Shown: positions 24,507 through 39,107, numbered from the stretch's first letter. The stretch: DNA of 64,000 bases from Liolophura sinensis (GCF_032854445.1 NC_088302.1:21899788-21963787), one strand, 5' to 3'. A program made the numbers and translations. The notes: a model not told the origin generated them from the letters alone.

Positions 24507-26535
24507 ACGAGCTAATCTTCCAAATACATACCCATTGAAATTAATATATTCCTCATGAAAACTCTCAAGAAAAATAGTGAGTAACTTTAAACTGAAAGAC
24601 TCATAAAAAGACATGTAATCACACAGAGGTGCTCTGTGTGGGGATTTTAGGCTAATGTTAAGTTAACATCACATTCCACCACCTTTTGTCATCAAGGAAT
24701 TGTGACTGCATATGAAGGAAAACACTGAACCGTAGAAAAGGAATTAAAAAATAGTGGCGCTACAAAAAAGTGATTAATTAATTGTTTTAAACTGTGAAAG
24801 CCTTCACATTTAAATGCATGTTGACTGAGACGTCAAATAATCAATCCGATTTTAATTCCCAAATGAAATAGAAGAGTTCAGCCTATAGGGACATAGACCT
24901 ACTTCTCGGGTGAAAAGGTGAAACTCCATCTTCGTCTGACTAGGCTGTGTTGATCAAACAGACGTATACAGCGATCTGCTGTAACTTTCCCTACTGTGTT
25001 TGTTTGTGTAAGCCTAGTGTGCTTGACGTATTTACCCTAAAGCTGTCGTATAACTGAAATAATCTTAGCAACGACCTTTAACATCTATCAAATAAACAAT
25101 GGCACTTTTGAATCAAGCCTAAAACCCAAGTCTTGCTGCTTCTTGAACTACATGCCTTCGTTTCTTTTGTTACTCTCTGAGTCACTTTACAGGTTCAAGT
25201 TCAGAAAGAGAAAACGAACACCCCAGTCTGTAGTTTCCTGGACAGGGTTTGTAGACGTAACTGATGCTCGCCGCGATATGGTTGAAATACTGCCAAAGTG
25301 GCGTAACACCCGAATCATTCATTCATAAGTCATTCTGAAAGAAAACAGGTCTATTATAAAATACAATCAGCAGCCACAGTGCTGGTCTTCCAAGATAAGA
25401 TATCAAAGGGCTATAAAGCAAGACTCTTATCATGGAAATAAAGCAAAGCGCAGTCAACCATTCCTGTCTTTCCATTGTGTTAGGCGTACACGGACAAAAC
25501 AGAATAAATACATAATATTTTATCTGATGCTTTTCAAATTCAGCATCGCCTTTTTTGACATTCTCTATTTATTTATTTGGGTTTTTTGGCATTGAAAGGA
25601 AAGACCAGGAATGCGCAAAAAAGTGAAGACTAACAAAGCGACATTTCACGGCATTCGGCACGCAAGGCAAGTAAAGCGCTAAATAAATAAATAAATAATA
25701 ATAAAAAAAATGATACACGATCGTTTTCAACAGCAATCTAACCTTTAAGTTTCTCTATGTTCGGGTCAGTATATACAATATTTTGTTTGATACTATCAGC
25801 CAAAAATATCATCCAAGATTTACTGGTTTCTTTTTTTTAAAAAAGTAATCTAGGAAACAATATGCAGCTGAAAATACTACTGACGGATTAGTTATCTTGC
25901 TCTGTGTTAGAACAAGCTTTACAGCCATCACGTAAAAGGTTAGTGGTGTACCACTGGGGATTGGTGGTATGGGACATTTGCTCAGCCGAGATTCGCTGCT
26001 GGCCTCGTCCAGAAGTCACCAAGACAGTTCGAAACCAAGAGAGCGTCGGGGGATTTGGGAGTAGCCGAAAGTCCAATCTGGCCTGGTTCGCCAAACACAT
26101 TAGGGAGGGTGGGCTGAGGGTAACATTGATTGCTACTGCTAATACTTTAGGTATTAGAAAAATCCATACTATCGAAATGTAGATTTTTTGGCTTGTTTCT
26201 TTCTTTCTTCTAACAGACGCCAAAACGATGATTAAAATAATGAAAAAAAAAACAAGATTTTACTGTAGATTGCTATATTATAAAACAGGACTAGAGATAG
26301 TCAATATAAATGTTAATCATTGCTTTTTGTAAAAGTTTATTACACAAGGCAGACGATCGAAATTATTCTGGCTGAGGACAATTTGCAAGAGGAAGTTTTA
26401 ACAGTAGCACTTCGGGACGAGAACCAAGCGGCATAGAGGGGAAGCTGACGGACACGGGGAAACCCCGTTCTCAGCTCCTGGTCAGGTGACATGGGAGACA
26501 GAAGAGACGTTGGGGAGGGGACATGGGCTACTCAC

Positions 26536-26550
26536 GTTCTCTTGTATTTC
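26536..26550 (-). other. candidate 15-nt microexon of the SK gene
   Basis: On the minus strand, a strong acceptor (GTTTTTCTCTTTTAG) is followed by GAAATACAAGAGAAC and then a consensus donor (GTGAGTAG). The 15 bases are five codons, E-I-Q-E-N. Their phase (0-0) matches the junction between exon 2 (...ALEVQ) and exon 3 (LFAVDN...). Inclusion would lengthen the cytoplasmic S2-S3 linker by five residues without breaking the frame. Strong splice signals this close together can arise by chance in a 32-kb intron, and I know of no described SK microexon at this site. Confidence 0.3.
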
Positions 26551-29500
26551 CTAAAAGAGAAAAACAATTCAGGTGATACACAAAGAGAAATAGTCAAAGT
26601 CCTGAACATATGGCCTTGTCTGCAGGATTTGAACTTCTACAATAGCTTGTCATTGAACTAAATGTTCTCGTGAATAACTAAATATTAAAAAAAAACACAT
26701 CTCCCTGTTGTTAAATTCTCTCACAAGTAGCTACATAGTGATTAACTTAGAGGACACATGAAATGGAACTCTAAAACAAATATTATAAGGGAAATGAAAG
26801 AAATCATTAAAAAAAATTAAATCTGTATTTTTAATTTTGAGTGATATTTGATATTTGTTACTAACCCCTCTATTTTATGAATGTTATTCGTCAAAAATTG
26901 TAGCAAATGACGTCATCGACCAGCAAGACCAGCTTAGTGCCCCTAATCGGGCACTTCTCGACCATTGCAAAATTATTTTTATAGCTATCACCGTTCACAT
27001 CATGACTGCAGCTACTTAAATTTCATACTGACCAGTCCGATCTTGAGCAAACTGTGGTTGAAAGACATTTTAGACACGAAGTTTTAGGTCAACGCAAGTG
27101 TAGAGTAAGTTATTGGGGCTTTTGAGCATTGCATTTTAAGGACATAAGCAAAACACAAAGTTTGTTTGTATCTTTATTTTGCCTCCACACATACATTATG
27201 TAATGACAGAATATATCACTCAGGTGCCAGAAGACATCCTTTTGTTACAGCCAGTACGCTAATAAACATTTGTAAGTGCCAATAAATCAAGACCTATCTC
27301 CATCACTTCTTAATTTGAACACGTCAGGCAAACACTCGTGTATGAACTCAGGGATACGCAGGTCCTTAATCATTAATGGAGGCGTCAAACCCGTAAACAG
27401 GTCAACCACAGAAAGGACGTTTTGCATTAACCGTAAACAAAAGACAACCTTGAAATCAATGCAATTTTAACACAATAAAACAGCAAGATGATAAAATAGA
27501 TTCTGTCGTCCGCACAATGCAACCGTCAGCAGAATACAACGGCTGTCATATTAACACAGTCATTAACCCTTAATCGATGTATTCTATAGTAAATGAATAC
27601 CAGAAATATAATATATCAACATGATATTCAATAAAGAACTTCTGAATCCGGTCCATCCAATGACATGAGGCATGTGCTCTGGAAAAAAATTATCGACAGC
27701 AATAATCGATTCATATATTGTTTTTGTGAGTTGAGTTTAAATCGTATTGTCAAGTCAGTTTTCTTGTTTGATTCCTTGCGCACAAGACAGGTTGGAAAAA
27801 ACATGCGTTTAGTGGTTAGACTACTAGTTACCCTGGAATTCAGCAAAGTCTGATGCAGCATTCAGCCCTCACACACAGAAACCAGCAAACTGATGCCTTT
27901 CCTGAAGTCATGGCAGCTGCCAAATTTTCATCATACCTTGTAATAAATGTGTCGCGTTTAGGCTAATGAAGAACAGTTATACAAGCAAATTAGGCATATA
28001 TAACATAGCATGGCGTTTAGATGGCACTAAAGTTGCTGTGGAGAAGCAAAAGGTTTTAGCAAAGGCTGGTGATTTACTCCAGACACTCAGGTTTCTTCTT
28101 TGACCAAACCAAAAAAGGTATAATGCATAGTTTTATTTGTAACGAAAGGACAAAAACACAGATGATATGGCGATTGATCTGATGTACACAATTGATAAAG
28201 TAACACTATTATCGCTATTTGTATTTACCCAAAATGTGGACATTGACATAACAGTTAAAGTGAAATGGCACTGAAAATTGTGAATCTCTCTTCCGATCTA
28301 AAATATAATCTGTGAATTGTAACAGAAAATCCTTTGTCTGAGTGACGCTAGAATGCATTCTGTTATTATCACCTAATACTGTGTCTTATTCAACATACTA
28401 GTCTAATGCAATATTTTACCCTCAAGTTAATGGAATATGTGTGCTATATGTAAAAGACTAATCTACTACAACAGTCGCATCACTCAGACAACAGGCTTTT
28501 CGTTAAATTTAACAGTTTATTGTTTTGGCAAGATGATCCAGGCGTCTTTGACAGAATTAAAGCTGTGTTTAGTGTATGCATGTACTCTCCCAAGACGACT
28601 GTGTACAAATTTGCACATCCACACTGATATCTGTATCAGCGCTACACATATACATACATAAGTCATTGTGGATATGCTGGTACACAAAATTATATAGATG
28701 TGAATTCATGCCACAACACAGTGTATCACAGTACACAGTAGCTTTTACAGAGTGCATGTGATGTACGATTTTTATAAACCAAAGGTCGATTAACGTTTGA
28801 TCACTATAAACTGGAATTTCAGAAAGACATTAATAATGACAGAATGAATGACAGAATGATATTCCATGAAGAACCTGCCCTTCCACTTTATAAAAAAAAC
28901 TTTGTGTTGCCTACAGTATTCAGAACATCCAGACACTGTTAATTGTCTTAAATAAAAATGATTCTTAAAATTCAGTCCATGTATGCCTTTTAAACATTGA
29001 GTAATATTCAGGATATATACCCTGAAGATTTAATAACATAGATTTAATTTATGTTCAACAAACAAATTTCTGAACGAAAATAGTTGTGGCGCAGCCTACA
29101 TTCATTACGTTATTCGCATCTAAAGGCAAGTCAAAAAACTTGTAAGACAACTAGGCCTATCTGAACCATCTGTCCGTTGCACAGCACGGAAAATAAACCA
29201 AATCTTCCCGATTTGTCCTCATGCTTTGCGTCTAAAGGGAAAACGTTGATGTTTCCCAACCAATGAACAACAGCGAGGACAGGTGTTGCTGTGGCCCATG
29301 TGACCTTCAATCTCCTTTCGTCCTTTATATTTACAAGAACTGGCGATGGTATCAGTGAAGAGAAGATGTGATGTTGCTGGGAGATCGGAGGCTTAAGTAT
29401 AGGTCGACTGGAGGCACTCTCTGGAGCTCGGTTAACAGGCGTTCCTCAGCTGTTTGGAGGGAAATGAGGTCCTATTGAGATCAGTGTTTTACAGATGTAG

Positions 29501-30323
29501 ATCAAGGCACGGTCTAGCAGTTCGAATCGGTGTGCCCCACTGGAACGGAAATTCAATTTCCCGTGTTCAAATACTAACGTCTAAGCCTACCAGGTGATAC
29601 ATGTTTAACCTAGAGGAGTGAAAATTTGGAGGGAAAACAGAAGGGGTGGGATTTTCAGCACTTTTCCAATATCTTGTCCAACATTGTAGAATTGAACATC
29701 TGGGAATTCCCTTCGCGTAATTTGACAGTCAGTATACATAATGTTGACCAAGCTCTTGTACAAGGTGTACAGTGACATTTTCGGGTGTCGTGTCTCGTGT
29801 CTTGGAAATGGTATTCAAAAAAAGGCAGCACTGTAAACATAGCGGCACTGGTGCCACGGCATTACACAGGGAGACATTGCCCAGGTACGAACGAAATAAT
29901 GTGGAAAGCGACGTCCTACCCCATTCCAACAAGTAAAAAAACAAACCAGCAGAAGATTCTTTGGCATTTTGTATGGCCTGGAGCTCTGTTCCACAAAGTG
30001 GAGCGCAGCGCTAAATGCCAACGGCAACTGATATTATATTTCAATTATTACTATATTTTGACATGTGGCGAACACATATCAGATGATCCTTATATCTCAC
30101 TGCTAACTCGGTGCTTTTTAAAATACACGCCACATTGATTTTATTCCAGATGCGGCTCAATTTGCATATTGGTGGGCTTTTGGATGCTGATGGGATATCA
30201 CTTTCTTCTTCTATTCTTCCTCAGTTTCTTAATAACTGTTTGTTACGGCTGTAAATGTTGCAAGGCTTGAAAGTATGTGTGAGATACCTGACCTCACACT
30301 CCATTGACGCGTAAAGGTCACCG

Positions 30324-30550
30324 TGATTTACTGAATTCATATATCTAATAACCCGATAAATCTGTTGATATCTGGATGCCCTAAACACAACTTAGCTTTA
30401 AGCGTAGATTTACTGAATTCATATATCTGATGCCCGATAATGTGTTGATATGTGGATGCCATAAATACATCTTAGCTTTCAGCGGCAATTTACTGAACTC
30501 ATATGACAGATAAACCGATAATCTGCTGATATGCCATAAATATATCGCAC
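30324..30550 (+). repeat. tandem repeat of about 82 bp, nearly three copies
   Basis: GATTTACTGAATTCATATAT recurs at 30324 and 30407, and as CAATTTACTGAACTCATATG at about 30486. Shared inner parts are GATAATGTGTTGATATGTGG and ATGCCATAAATACATCTTAG. The third copy is shortened. Confidence 0.8.
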
Positions 30551-31840
30551 CTTTACCCCACGATTTGTTTGAAGACCATAACGTACGTCTAACTCACTAT
30601 CTCACAAAGGCCGTGCAAATAACGCTGTGAATGGTGAACTTGATTTTGCAGTCAAGTGGTTAGCTGCCCAGGTTCGATCTTAGCTGAAGGGTCGCTAGAG
30701 CCAAAGAAATTGGCAATCGTGCTGTGTGCTTGCTTAGTTCTAAGCTTTAGGCTATAGGTCAATACCCTTTTTTGCGTGCAATGGCGACTTTAGTCCAATA
30801 CCGAGTGGCCACTTTCTTCTTGTAATACGTGAGAAAGCCCCCATATCGTCATCGTAAAGTCGGGAATTAGTAAAAGACTAGACAGCTTTGGTCCGAATTA
30901 TTCTACGAGGAAAAGCCTACGCACCATCGGTACATTGTGGGTGCGAACCGTTATGTCCGCCTCCAAAGTAACAATTGGTTTCTGTTGTCGCTATGGAGGT
31001 GACCCATTGAGGCGGCATTATTAATACGAAAGCAAAGGGATTCCCTGCTACAATCAGATATCGTCATGATAACATTTAAATGATGTCAAAGGAAACATAA
31101 AATCCCCAGGAAAAACAATTATACGGTGAAACGTCATCCAGCATCGCCATTAACTCGCCAGGTAGATTCATGGATAGTCCGTAGCCATCTCACATAAATT
31201 CGTTTAGCGGGTCTCTCTCGAAATCACGTAGTGGGACTTGATGATTACTTGTCTGTACCACGGTTGCCTTATTGATCCGGTTATATTATTACCCTCCGGA
31301 AGGAACCTATTCGAGAAAGTCGACGCAATCTACCACGCAAAGTCACCATAAAAATACGACGCTGGCCTCCAACGGATACTGTATACGCTCCACTAACAGC
31401 AGTATCGACTGGATCAAAGCGATTAAGATTTCACATTTTCGCAGTTCTTTTTGTTCTTCCAAGCGTTTCCATTTATATTACCACTTCAAGCCATCGATCG
31501 GCTCTTGTTCATGCGAACAGAGACTGTAGTAAATGTTCAGTGATTTAACTTCCGCATTCTTTGTCATTTTGTATGACACCGTGCTCTAAGTTTCTCTCAG
31601 AATATAGTACCACTGATTTCCGTATTCACCAGCTGATGTCGCTTTCATTGGTGGACCGCCAATTAAAAATGTTCTGTCTCATATACATTATTTTTTGACG
31701 TCATACAAAAAAAAAACACCTACTTCCGAACACTGAAGCAGTAGCTTTCTGAAGTTAGCAGTTTTTTGAAGGTGTAACTATTTGGAGGTGTGCTAAGAGT
31801 TAAGCCTTGTATTCGCACTAAAGTGTCATAACGTTTATAT

Positions 31841-31898
31841 CCTTCCCACCATAATGCTGGCCGCCGTTCTATGAGTGAAATACTCCACTGTGGTGGGA
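31841..31898 (+). mobile_element. family A retroposon fragment
   Basis: Short fragment in the sense orientation: CCTTCCCACCATAATGCTGG, then CCGCCGTTCTATGAGTGAAA. The characteristic 3' tail after GTGAAATA is replaced by unrelated sequence. Confidence 0.6.
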
Positions 31899-34800
31899 GG
31901 GTTTTCTGATGTACATCGGGACAACTGCAGTCGATGTGGCTCTACCCCGTGAGGCAGCAGACTGGAATCCAACCCCTTCCAGTTTTACTGCTTGACGCTC
32001 CCTCGGGCAGGTTTACTCAAAGTTCTCCAGTCTCCACTATTCCTAAATTCTTGACCCAATTAAATAATAAAAAGTTATCTCAGAATATGAACACTGTAAT
32101 TAAAAATGTCTTTGAAACAATGAAAAACTGTTTTAAATTTTTCAATGTCTAAACACATACAATGATAAGGCGGCTAGTTCACGTGAGTTATATATATATG
32201 TGAGTTCTCGAGAGTATATTAATGACAGGACGATGCAATCAAATGGAGCAATATTTCACCAATGGCCATTAAAATGGCAGCTGTCTGGCTAGCCCCGTTT
32301 GTCGTTTACCCATAATAATCAAGCTCGTCTATACAACTAACGTGACCATTGCCGGTTTGAATATTAATGGCCGAGTACGCAGTACGATTTACAGCTTGCC
32401 TCTGAGAGAAATGTCAACTCCAGAGACGGTCTCGTATATCCAATAACGGCATCGGGACGAGACCGGACAGTCAAGTTGCCTCAAATGACCGATATTTTCA
32501 TCTTGTCTCATCTGCTATATAGAGACGCGTGGGTATTTAGGTGTATTAAACCTCACGAAACCAACTGCCACACAACCCTACTTTTATTATGCAACTGTCG
32601 AGCACAGCAACGTGAGATAGCAAAACAAGAAACGAGCCCCCAAGTTGCTGGGCAACAACGCATAGTTTGGACTTGTACTTTCACCTGATATTGCCTTCGT
32701 GCTGGGGAGGCAGGTGTTTGGTAAGCTGACACAACGAGCCGAGATTAAACAGCACAGTTTGGAGCCTTGGTACAAAGCCATCTATCAAGCCCAATCCAAC
32801 AGCCGCCATTTGCGACCGACAAGATATCAGCAGAAAGTGACAGTGAAAACAGAAATCAACGGGAGGTTTAAGCTGTGGGGTTTTCAGGTGCGATTGACAG
32901 ACAATCCTGTGTCTTTCTGTGTCCAAAAGGAGCAAGACATATTGCAAGGGGGAACCTTTATAGCGGATTAAAGTTCTTCGAGCAGTTTATGCGCAACGTA
33001 TTACTAGAGCATTGCAAGAGAAAAATCGTCAGCTCAGCTCAGGCCGGAGTAGCGAAAAGGGTAGCCCTTTCATACAGTTGTCGCCAGTTTATTTGTTACG
33101 GTTGAACTGGTCGTAATCAGCTAGTTTGCCCTCTTCATGCACAAGCACAGTAAGCACATTGATACAACAAACCGCCGTTTAAATGGCGTGCTCAGTTAGC
33201 TTCCTCTAGGTATTGCACGTACATGTAGACCCTTTTCGAAGATTTGGACGTATTCTCCACGACGGCAGCCAGTTTTCTTGGAAGAAAACTCTCTTTTGGC
33301 CACATAGGCGTGCCAACGTAAACGTGCAGGCAAAGCATCGAATTTAATACATAACCTAGGTCATACACCATGGGTTGTAATTGCTAGGACCGGCTTATTT
33401 CCCCAAGTAACCATCACTTAGTCAACAGACGTACTGGGTGCGAACATGTAGATAAGGCATACCACCGGTTTAATGTTGGCAAAACCATTGCCTTCTCAAC
33501 ATTTCAAGCTAGGCGTTAAATGTTGTTAAGCAAGGTTGTATGCTTTCAAATAAGATGACACAATCAGCTCTAATAGGCTAATGACCATAATGACGTGTAA
33601 TAGTTCCGACCTCGTGGCGTGACAGCTGACATCCTGTCATTACAATTGGTCAGGAAATATTAGCGTGAACACCATTTTAATACACTAATGGTCACTCACA
33701 CGCCCTGTGTCGATTGAAAATACCATGATCCTTTACCAAAAAAAAGAACAGCTTTACTATTTATAAGTCTTACTAAATATAAATGAGCATGCTAAAAGTC
33801 GACTTTCATCACGTGAAAATATTACAGAGTTATGTTTTAATCCTGTTAATTAATAGTTTAGTACAATGGAAATGGCAAACTAATTAACAACAAAACTCTC
33901 CTGTAACCATAGACAGGAATTAACTGAAGCTATGTGGGTGTATCGTAAATGCTGGCAATCTGCCAAACAGAAAAGAAAGCCTTTAATAACAAGAACATCA
34001 CATAATTCAAAATAAAGTATAACCATTTGTTTATTATAACAATGCAGAGCATTACTGTGTCGTTTCAATATTTCAAGACCATAATGCACAATACTGAACA
34101 AAATATGACTTCGGTTTTCCATGCACTGGCAAATATGCATGGCTACCAGATGGCCTAGGTCTGTTCCAGTAGGCACGTGTTCTTGGACTAAGCTGGGGAA
34201 TTACCATGCTTGCTTATGATGTCGCGGCTCCTTCAAGGCAAATGTCATCATTTGTTATGACAGCAAACGGATTTAGTCCAATCAGTCCGTTGTCTAGACA
34301 CTATGATTCCTAATTATATAGTTTGTTACGGATCTAATCAACGCTATAATTTAGGCAACGTCATGAGCTGTCAAAAGGAAAAGCTCTGTGAAATGACAAA
34401 AAAGGAGAACTAATTCCCCTTCAGACTGGTCGGATAACAGGTGGGGAAAAAACCTTCCACAGTCGTACCTAATTTTGTTTTGCTGTGCATTGCTTTGAAT
34501 CGTCCATCTAAAAAGTGTTAAACGTATTCAAGAAGTTGCTAAAAAAAAAAGCCAAAACCGCCGTTCCAATGGATATTGAACCATTTGTCGCCTAAAGAAT
34601 TTATCGTCATTGTAGAGGGTTTAACTGAATTCTCACATTCAATCACCCGCTGCTCAAATGAAAAGTACAGATTTGCCGACTGAAAGAGAAGATGTAGTAG
34701 GCCTACTAGTATCTATTAAATTTAGAGGGTTCTAAAATCAACAAGTATTAACTGCAGGGACTACATTTCATTCATATATATATATATATATGCAAGAATA

Positions 34801-37800
34801 TGAAGGTGTAGAAAGTTGAGAGGGAAGACGAATTTGTTTTTTTATTCTATCATTTGTTTACATCAGAAAAATCTTACTTTTATACCTATATACTTATATG
34901 TAGGTACATAGTTGTTTCGCATTAGCATGGTATTGTATCGAGTCTCATTTTCACCTTATTTCAAGTTGCTGATGCGGTACCGAAGTCACTTAGCAAAGCC
35001 CACTGATGCATGTTCTTCAGTGAATACTCCCAACCGTTCAGCACCCTGTGTTAGTTTAATCGACTTTTGCCACACATCACTCTGATCCTTATTTACATAG
35101 TCAACGGAAAACGACCCCGGGCAACTACAATTGCACACTGACTTTGAATACACTTGACTTACGTCCGGTCAGCTTCGCCTTTGCTTGACCAGACCCACTG
35201 ACCAGTCCCAATGGCCAGGCCTAAATCCCTCAAGACATTACTCACTATTTCCTTGACAGGCTCCATAATTATGTTTGTGCAAAACCTACTTGTGGCTTTG
35301 TTACGGACTCCCCGATGTCCATTCTGACCATATCTCAATGCTTCGACACACCAATAAGGCAAACTGTGAACCGAGCGATCACACGTCTGAGATTGATACC
35401 GTGAGTTTAGGGACGGGCTGGGAAGCGATACTTCAACAACTAATAAAGTACTTCATTCCCTAGCTGGTCTTCGGAAATACTGCCTTTGAACTAATTAATT
35501 TAGTGTATTGATCGTAACAAGCAGCGAAACGGGACAGTGTTAATACTAACGTCAGACGTTAAAAACGAGCATTTCTCCAATCCACGGTTGACTGTAAACC
35601 GTTTATTGAGAGTTAATCTTAAAAATTCAGTGCATAGTTGCTGGAGATTCTTTTTTTTGCAATTAGGTAAAAGTCCGGCAATTCCACTACCATAATCACG
35701 GTAAGGTGGTCACATAACTGAGTTCCTTTATCCTCCCCCTCCCCCCAATTTTCTTCTCCTTTAAGGCATTAAACTCAGTGCTAGACATCTTATTATTTCG
35801 CCTGAATTTTGCAACCGTTGTAAAGGAGAAGAAAATTTAAATACCATTGAAAAGAATATGCATTTCCTCGCAGATACATATCATAAACAAAATTCTAATA
35901 TGTACCTCAAGTTGATAAATTATAAATCAGCGCCAAATTATAAGTTAGCGCCAACATCCGCTGTATGCGACTCCATTTTGTCTAAGAACTAGGCCTGAAG
36001 TGTTCTGTGCTAGGAGGAGAATTGCAATCGGAAACCGCCGAAGTGCAGTTCGTACATTTCCAGTAGAACTCTTCTTCCCAGAAGGTAGCGAACAGTACAG
36101 TTCGTTTTGCGCTTGACGATCGGAAAACCGGAATGTTGGACGTAGGTTCCGAGTTTACACGAACAAGCCGGCAGTTTTAACGACTCTCATTGGGTGAGAG
36201 GTAATACACCCCCAATATAAATTTCAGGGTGTTAACATGGAGGACGCGATGGACTCGGCGATTCATGCCGGCTTTGCCTTTTTCAGGCTTTACGTGTATG
36301 GCGAGGAAAAATCGCAAAATTATGCAGCCGGCACCACCAGATAGAAAAAAATTTGCTCTTTTAACCCTAAAGTGTCTTTTTTAAAAAGTTTTCTTTCCAC
36401 TTAATCTTGCTTCATGATGTTCTCGTTTGTTCTTGGCATTGCTTAACATGTAGTGTAGAACCTGTCCTCAACAAGATGTCTTGGGCGCAGTAAAGCTTTC
36501 TTGATGAAATATAACAAATCTCACACGGACAAGTGGGGCAGAAAAATAATTAACATGAAATATGGACCATGTTGTTCACACAGGAAAAGAAGTTCCACTA
36601 AAGTTTATCACAACTTAAAGCCCCACGTGCACTCTAATATTAACATTTAAATACTTTCCACACAAGATATAAAGCCCTTGATAGGACTGGAAGTTAACTG
36701 ACAGTATCCCGGCTCATGCCATTTTACCATCCTCGAGAAACGAGACGTTTGTTGAAGGATATGGAATAACTGACATTATTGCTTCAGAAAGTGGTACAAG
36801 TGAAGCATGAAGCATGTCTTGCTTTAGTACCATAGGTTCAAATAAACTGCTTACATGAAGTACGGTACAACTTCAAATTTTTAATCGTAAATGAGTAACA
36901 AGCAGGATCGCGATTGTCTTGCCAAAACCGTCATGTGACAAATCAAGATCCAATCGGAACACAAGGTTCTGTGCCTTCACTAAACGCAAAGATTAGTTGA
37001 CGGGAGTTTCCTTTCTAGTCGGAGTGAATGTCTTAAACAAACATAACCGCAAGCTACAATGTTAGCACTTTTCCAAAGAATGCACTTTGCCAACAGTAAA
37101 CAAACAATCGAGGGAATCGGTGACACAGTTTTCAAAGCGAACAGATGCCCGGGTTATATGAATCATGAATCCAGTAAAATTGATCGATTATGGTATATCT
37201 GTTGGTCTCCAAGGTTACGTAGTGAGTCACATGACACTGCAATACCATCAATAATTCCAGAGACATTGTTTCCTTGCAAATCTGATCATCAGGAAATGCA
37301 AATATCATCAGGGCTTGTCTAAGTGTGTGCGGATACGAATGGGTTTACGTTGATTTAGTGAAAGTATGCTCGATCGTAAAGTAAACAAGGTAAATAATAT
37401 CGTTGGGAAATATGTCGTCATTCTGACGGAAGATACCCATGAACAAGGCATAGAATTGGGGCTCGGCACTCTACCAGCCAAACAATTCACTGATCGGCAC
37501 ATTACATCCAAAACTGAATGCAACAAACTCAAAAAGGAAAGCCTCAAACGAAAAATAATCGCTATCAAAGTCCGCCCCCATCATCATTAACGGTTATTTC
37601 TTGTTTTCTTTTTTTAATTATTTACGCTGACTGCCAATGCTACGGCTGACTGAACCTATGATGAACCGTGGAGTCGGTACGATCTGAGGCAATATAATCA
37701 GAAGTACAGATCAAACGATCGGTCCCATGAGATGTCGGCCTTAGGTAAAACAAGCTGGTGCCTCCACAAACCTTCTGTTAGCGGACAACGCCAGCGCTTA

Positions 37801-38199
37801 TGTATACGTCCCTAACAATGTCTATGATAAATTTTCCTTTTGTAGACCTGGTAAAGTAACGCGGAGAATTGGCTCCAGAGTAGTACGATAAGAACGTGCA
37901 ATTTAGCAGTTCTGTAAATTTCCGAATCAGAAGTATAAAACTTAGTCGAAACGCCCATAAAAGTTATATGGCCATAAAAGAAATAGTTACTTAGTGATAA
38001 TCCGCGAAAAAAGCACACTCGACCAAAACGGCGAATTTTTGGCTCAAATGAGGCACTGTAGGCTAGTTTTAATTTACTGTATGAAGATCAACGTTAACTA
38101 GAAAAAATGTTTTTCTGAAACTTTCACGTATGTATTTCTGCATACTGTCAAAATCTCGATTTTGTTAACCTTTGTCTTCATGTGTAAAACATATACTTT

Positions 38200-38256
38200 A
38201 TATTTATTTATTTATTTGATTGGTGTTTTACGCCGTACTCAAGAATATTTCACTTC
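38200..38256 (-). mobile_element. family A retroposon, 3'-end fragment
   Basis: Only the 3' end of the element is present: TATTTATTTATTTATTTGAT, then TGGTGTTTTACGCCGTACTC, then AAGAATATTTCACTT. This is a strongly 5'-truncated copy, a form typical of reverse-transcribed elements. Confidence 0.8.
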
Positions 38257-38490
38257 ATAAACTTTATAATGTGATCACTTTTGTGATGTTTTGGTAAGTG
38301 TAAGATCCGTATTTCTGTTGAAGTCAGCACGGAGTCCTTCATAGTAGAGTGAATTAACGAAGTCGCTGTGGAGGATAGGTAAATTGTTGCGAAAGATTTC
38401 GAATCTCAGTTTGAATTTTCTCTTTAGATTCATACTTCTGTGTGATTAAAGTTAAGACCATCTTGCATTAAATAAGTGTTATCATGAATT

Positions 38491-38650
38491 ATTTATTTAC
38501 TTTTTTCATTGGTGTTTTACGCCGTACTCAAGAATATTTCACTTATACGACGGCGGCCAGAAATTATGGTGGGAGGAAACCGGGCACAGCCCGGGGGAAC
38601 CCACGACCATCCGCAGGTTGCTGGCAAACCTTGCCACGTACGGCCGGAAT
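38491..38650 (-). mobile_element. family A retroposon, long copy
   Basis: One of the longest copies, running from the TTATTTAC tail through ACGCCGTACTCAAGAATATT and GGCGGCCAG to CACGTACGGCCGG. It is flanked by ATCATGAATT (38481-38490) and ACCATGGATT (38651-38660), an 8-of-10 match that may be a decayed target-site duplication. Confidence 0.85.
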
Positions 38651-38789
38651 ACCATGGATTAGAATGTATAATTGTTAAGATATTCTAATACGTAACATGT
38701 AGCAAATTTGTCGAAATCATACGTGATTAACTTGTCATGTTTAGTGTAATGTGTAGTAGAATTGTAAGGCTGGAAGGTTAAATATTTGT

Positions 38790-38839
38790 TTTATATTTAT
38801 TCATTGGATTGCTTAACGCCGTGCTCGAGAAGTTTTCAG
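38790..38839 (-). mobile_element. family A retroposon, decayed 3' end
   Basis: A degenerate 3'-end fragment (TTATATTTATTCATTGGATT, GCTTAACGCCGTGCTCGAGAAG) about 140 bp from the longer copy at 38491-38650. Confidence 0.5.
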
Positions 38840-39107
38840 AAAGATATATTTGTGGGACAGTCATTTTCCCAATCTACAATGTGTAATACAGACAAATTTG
38901 TTTCAGTTTGAATGGAATAGGCTACCGTTTATTCACTTCATGTTTTATACACCGTTGGCACGTATACAGACTAGCTTCACTCGCGTGTCATATAGCTGTG
39001 AAGCAGGTGTAAAGAGAACCGAAAGAAGAAGTCGCCTTATAAATGTGTCAGCAGGGTGGGCAGTGTCTTGCAATGGGGCCGATGCTCCGCCTTACCATAC
39101 CAGGTCC

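Noticed and set aside
24432-24614. Minus-strand frame with ARRVLK repeats
   Set aside because: The repeats are a translated 18-bp minisatellite, and the remaining frame is not recognisable.
25888-26223. Open frames on both strands around 26 kb
   Set aside because: Both strands are open together in a GC-richer patch. No motif or splice pattern favours either.
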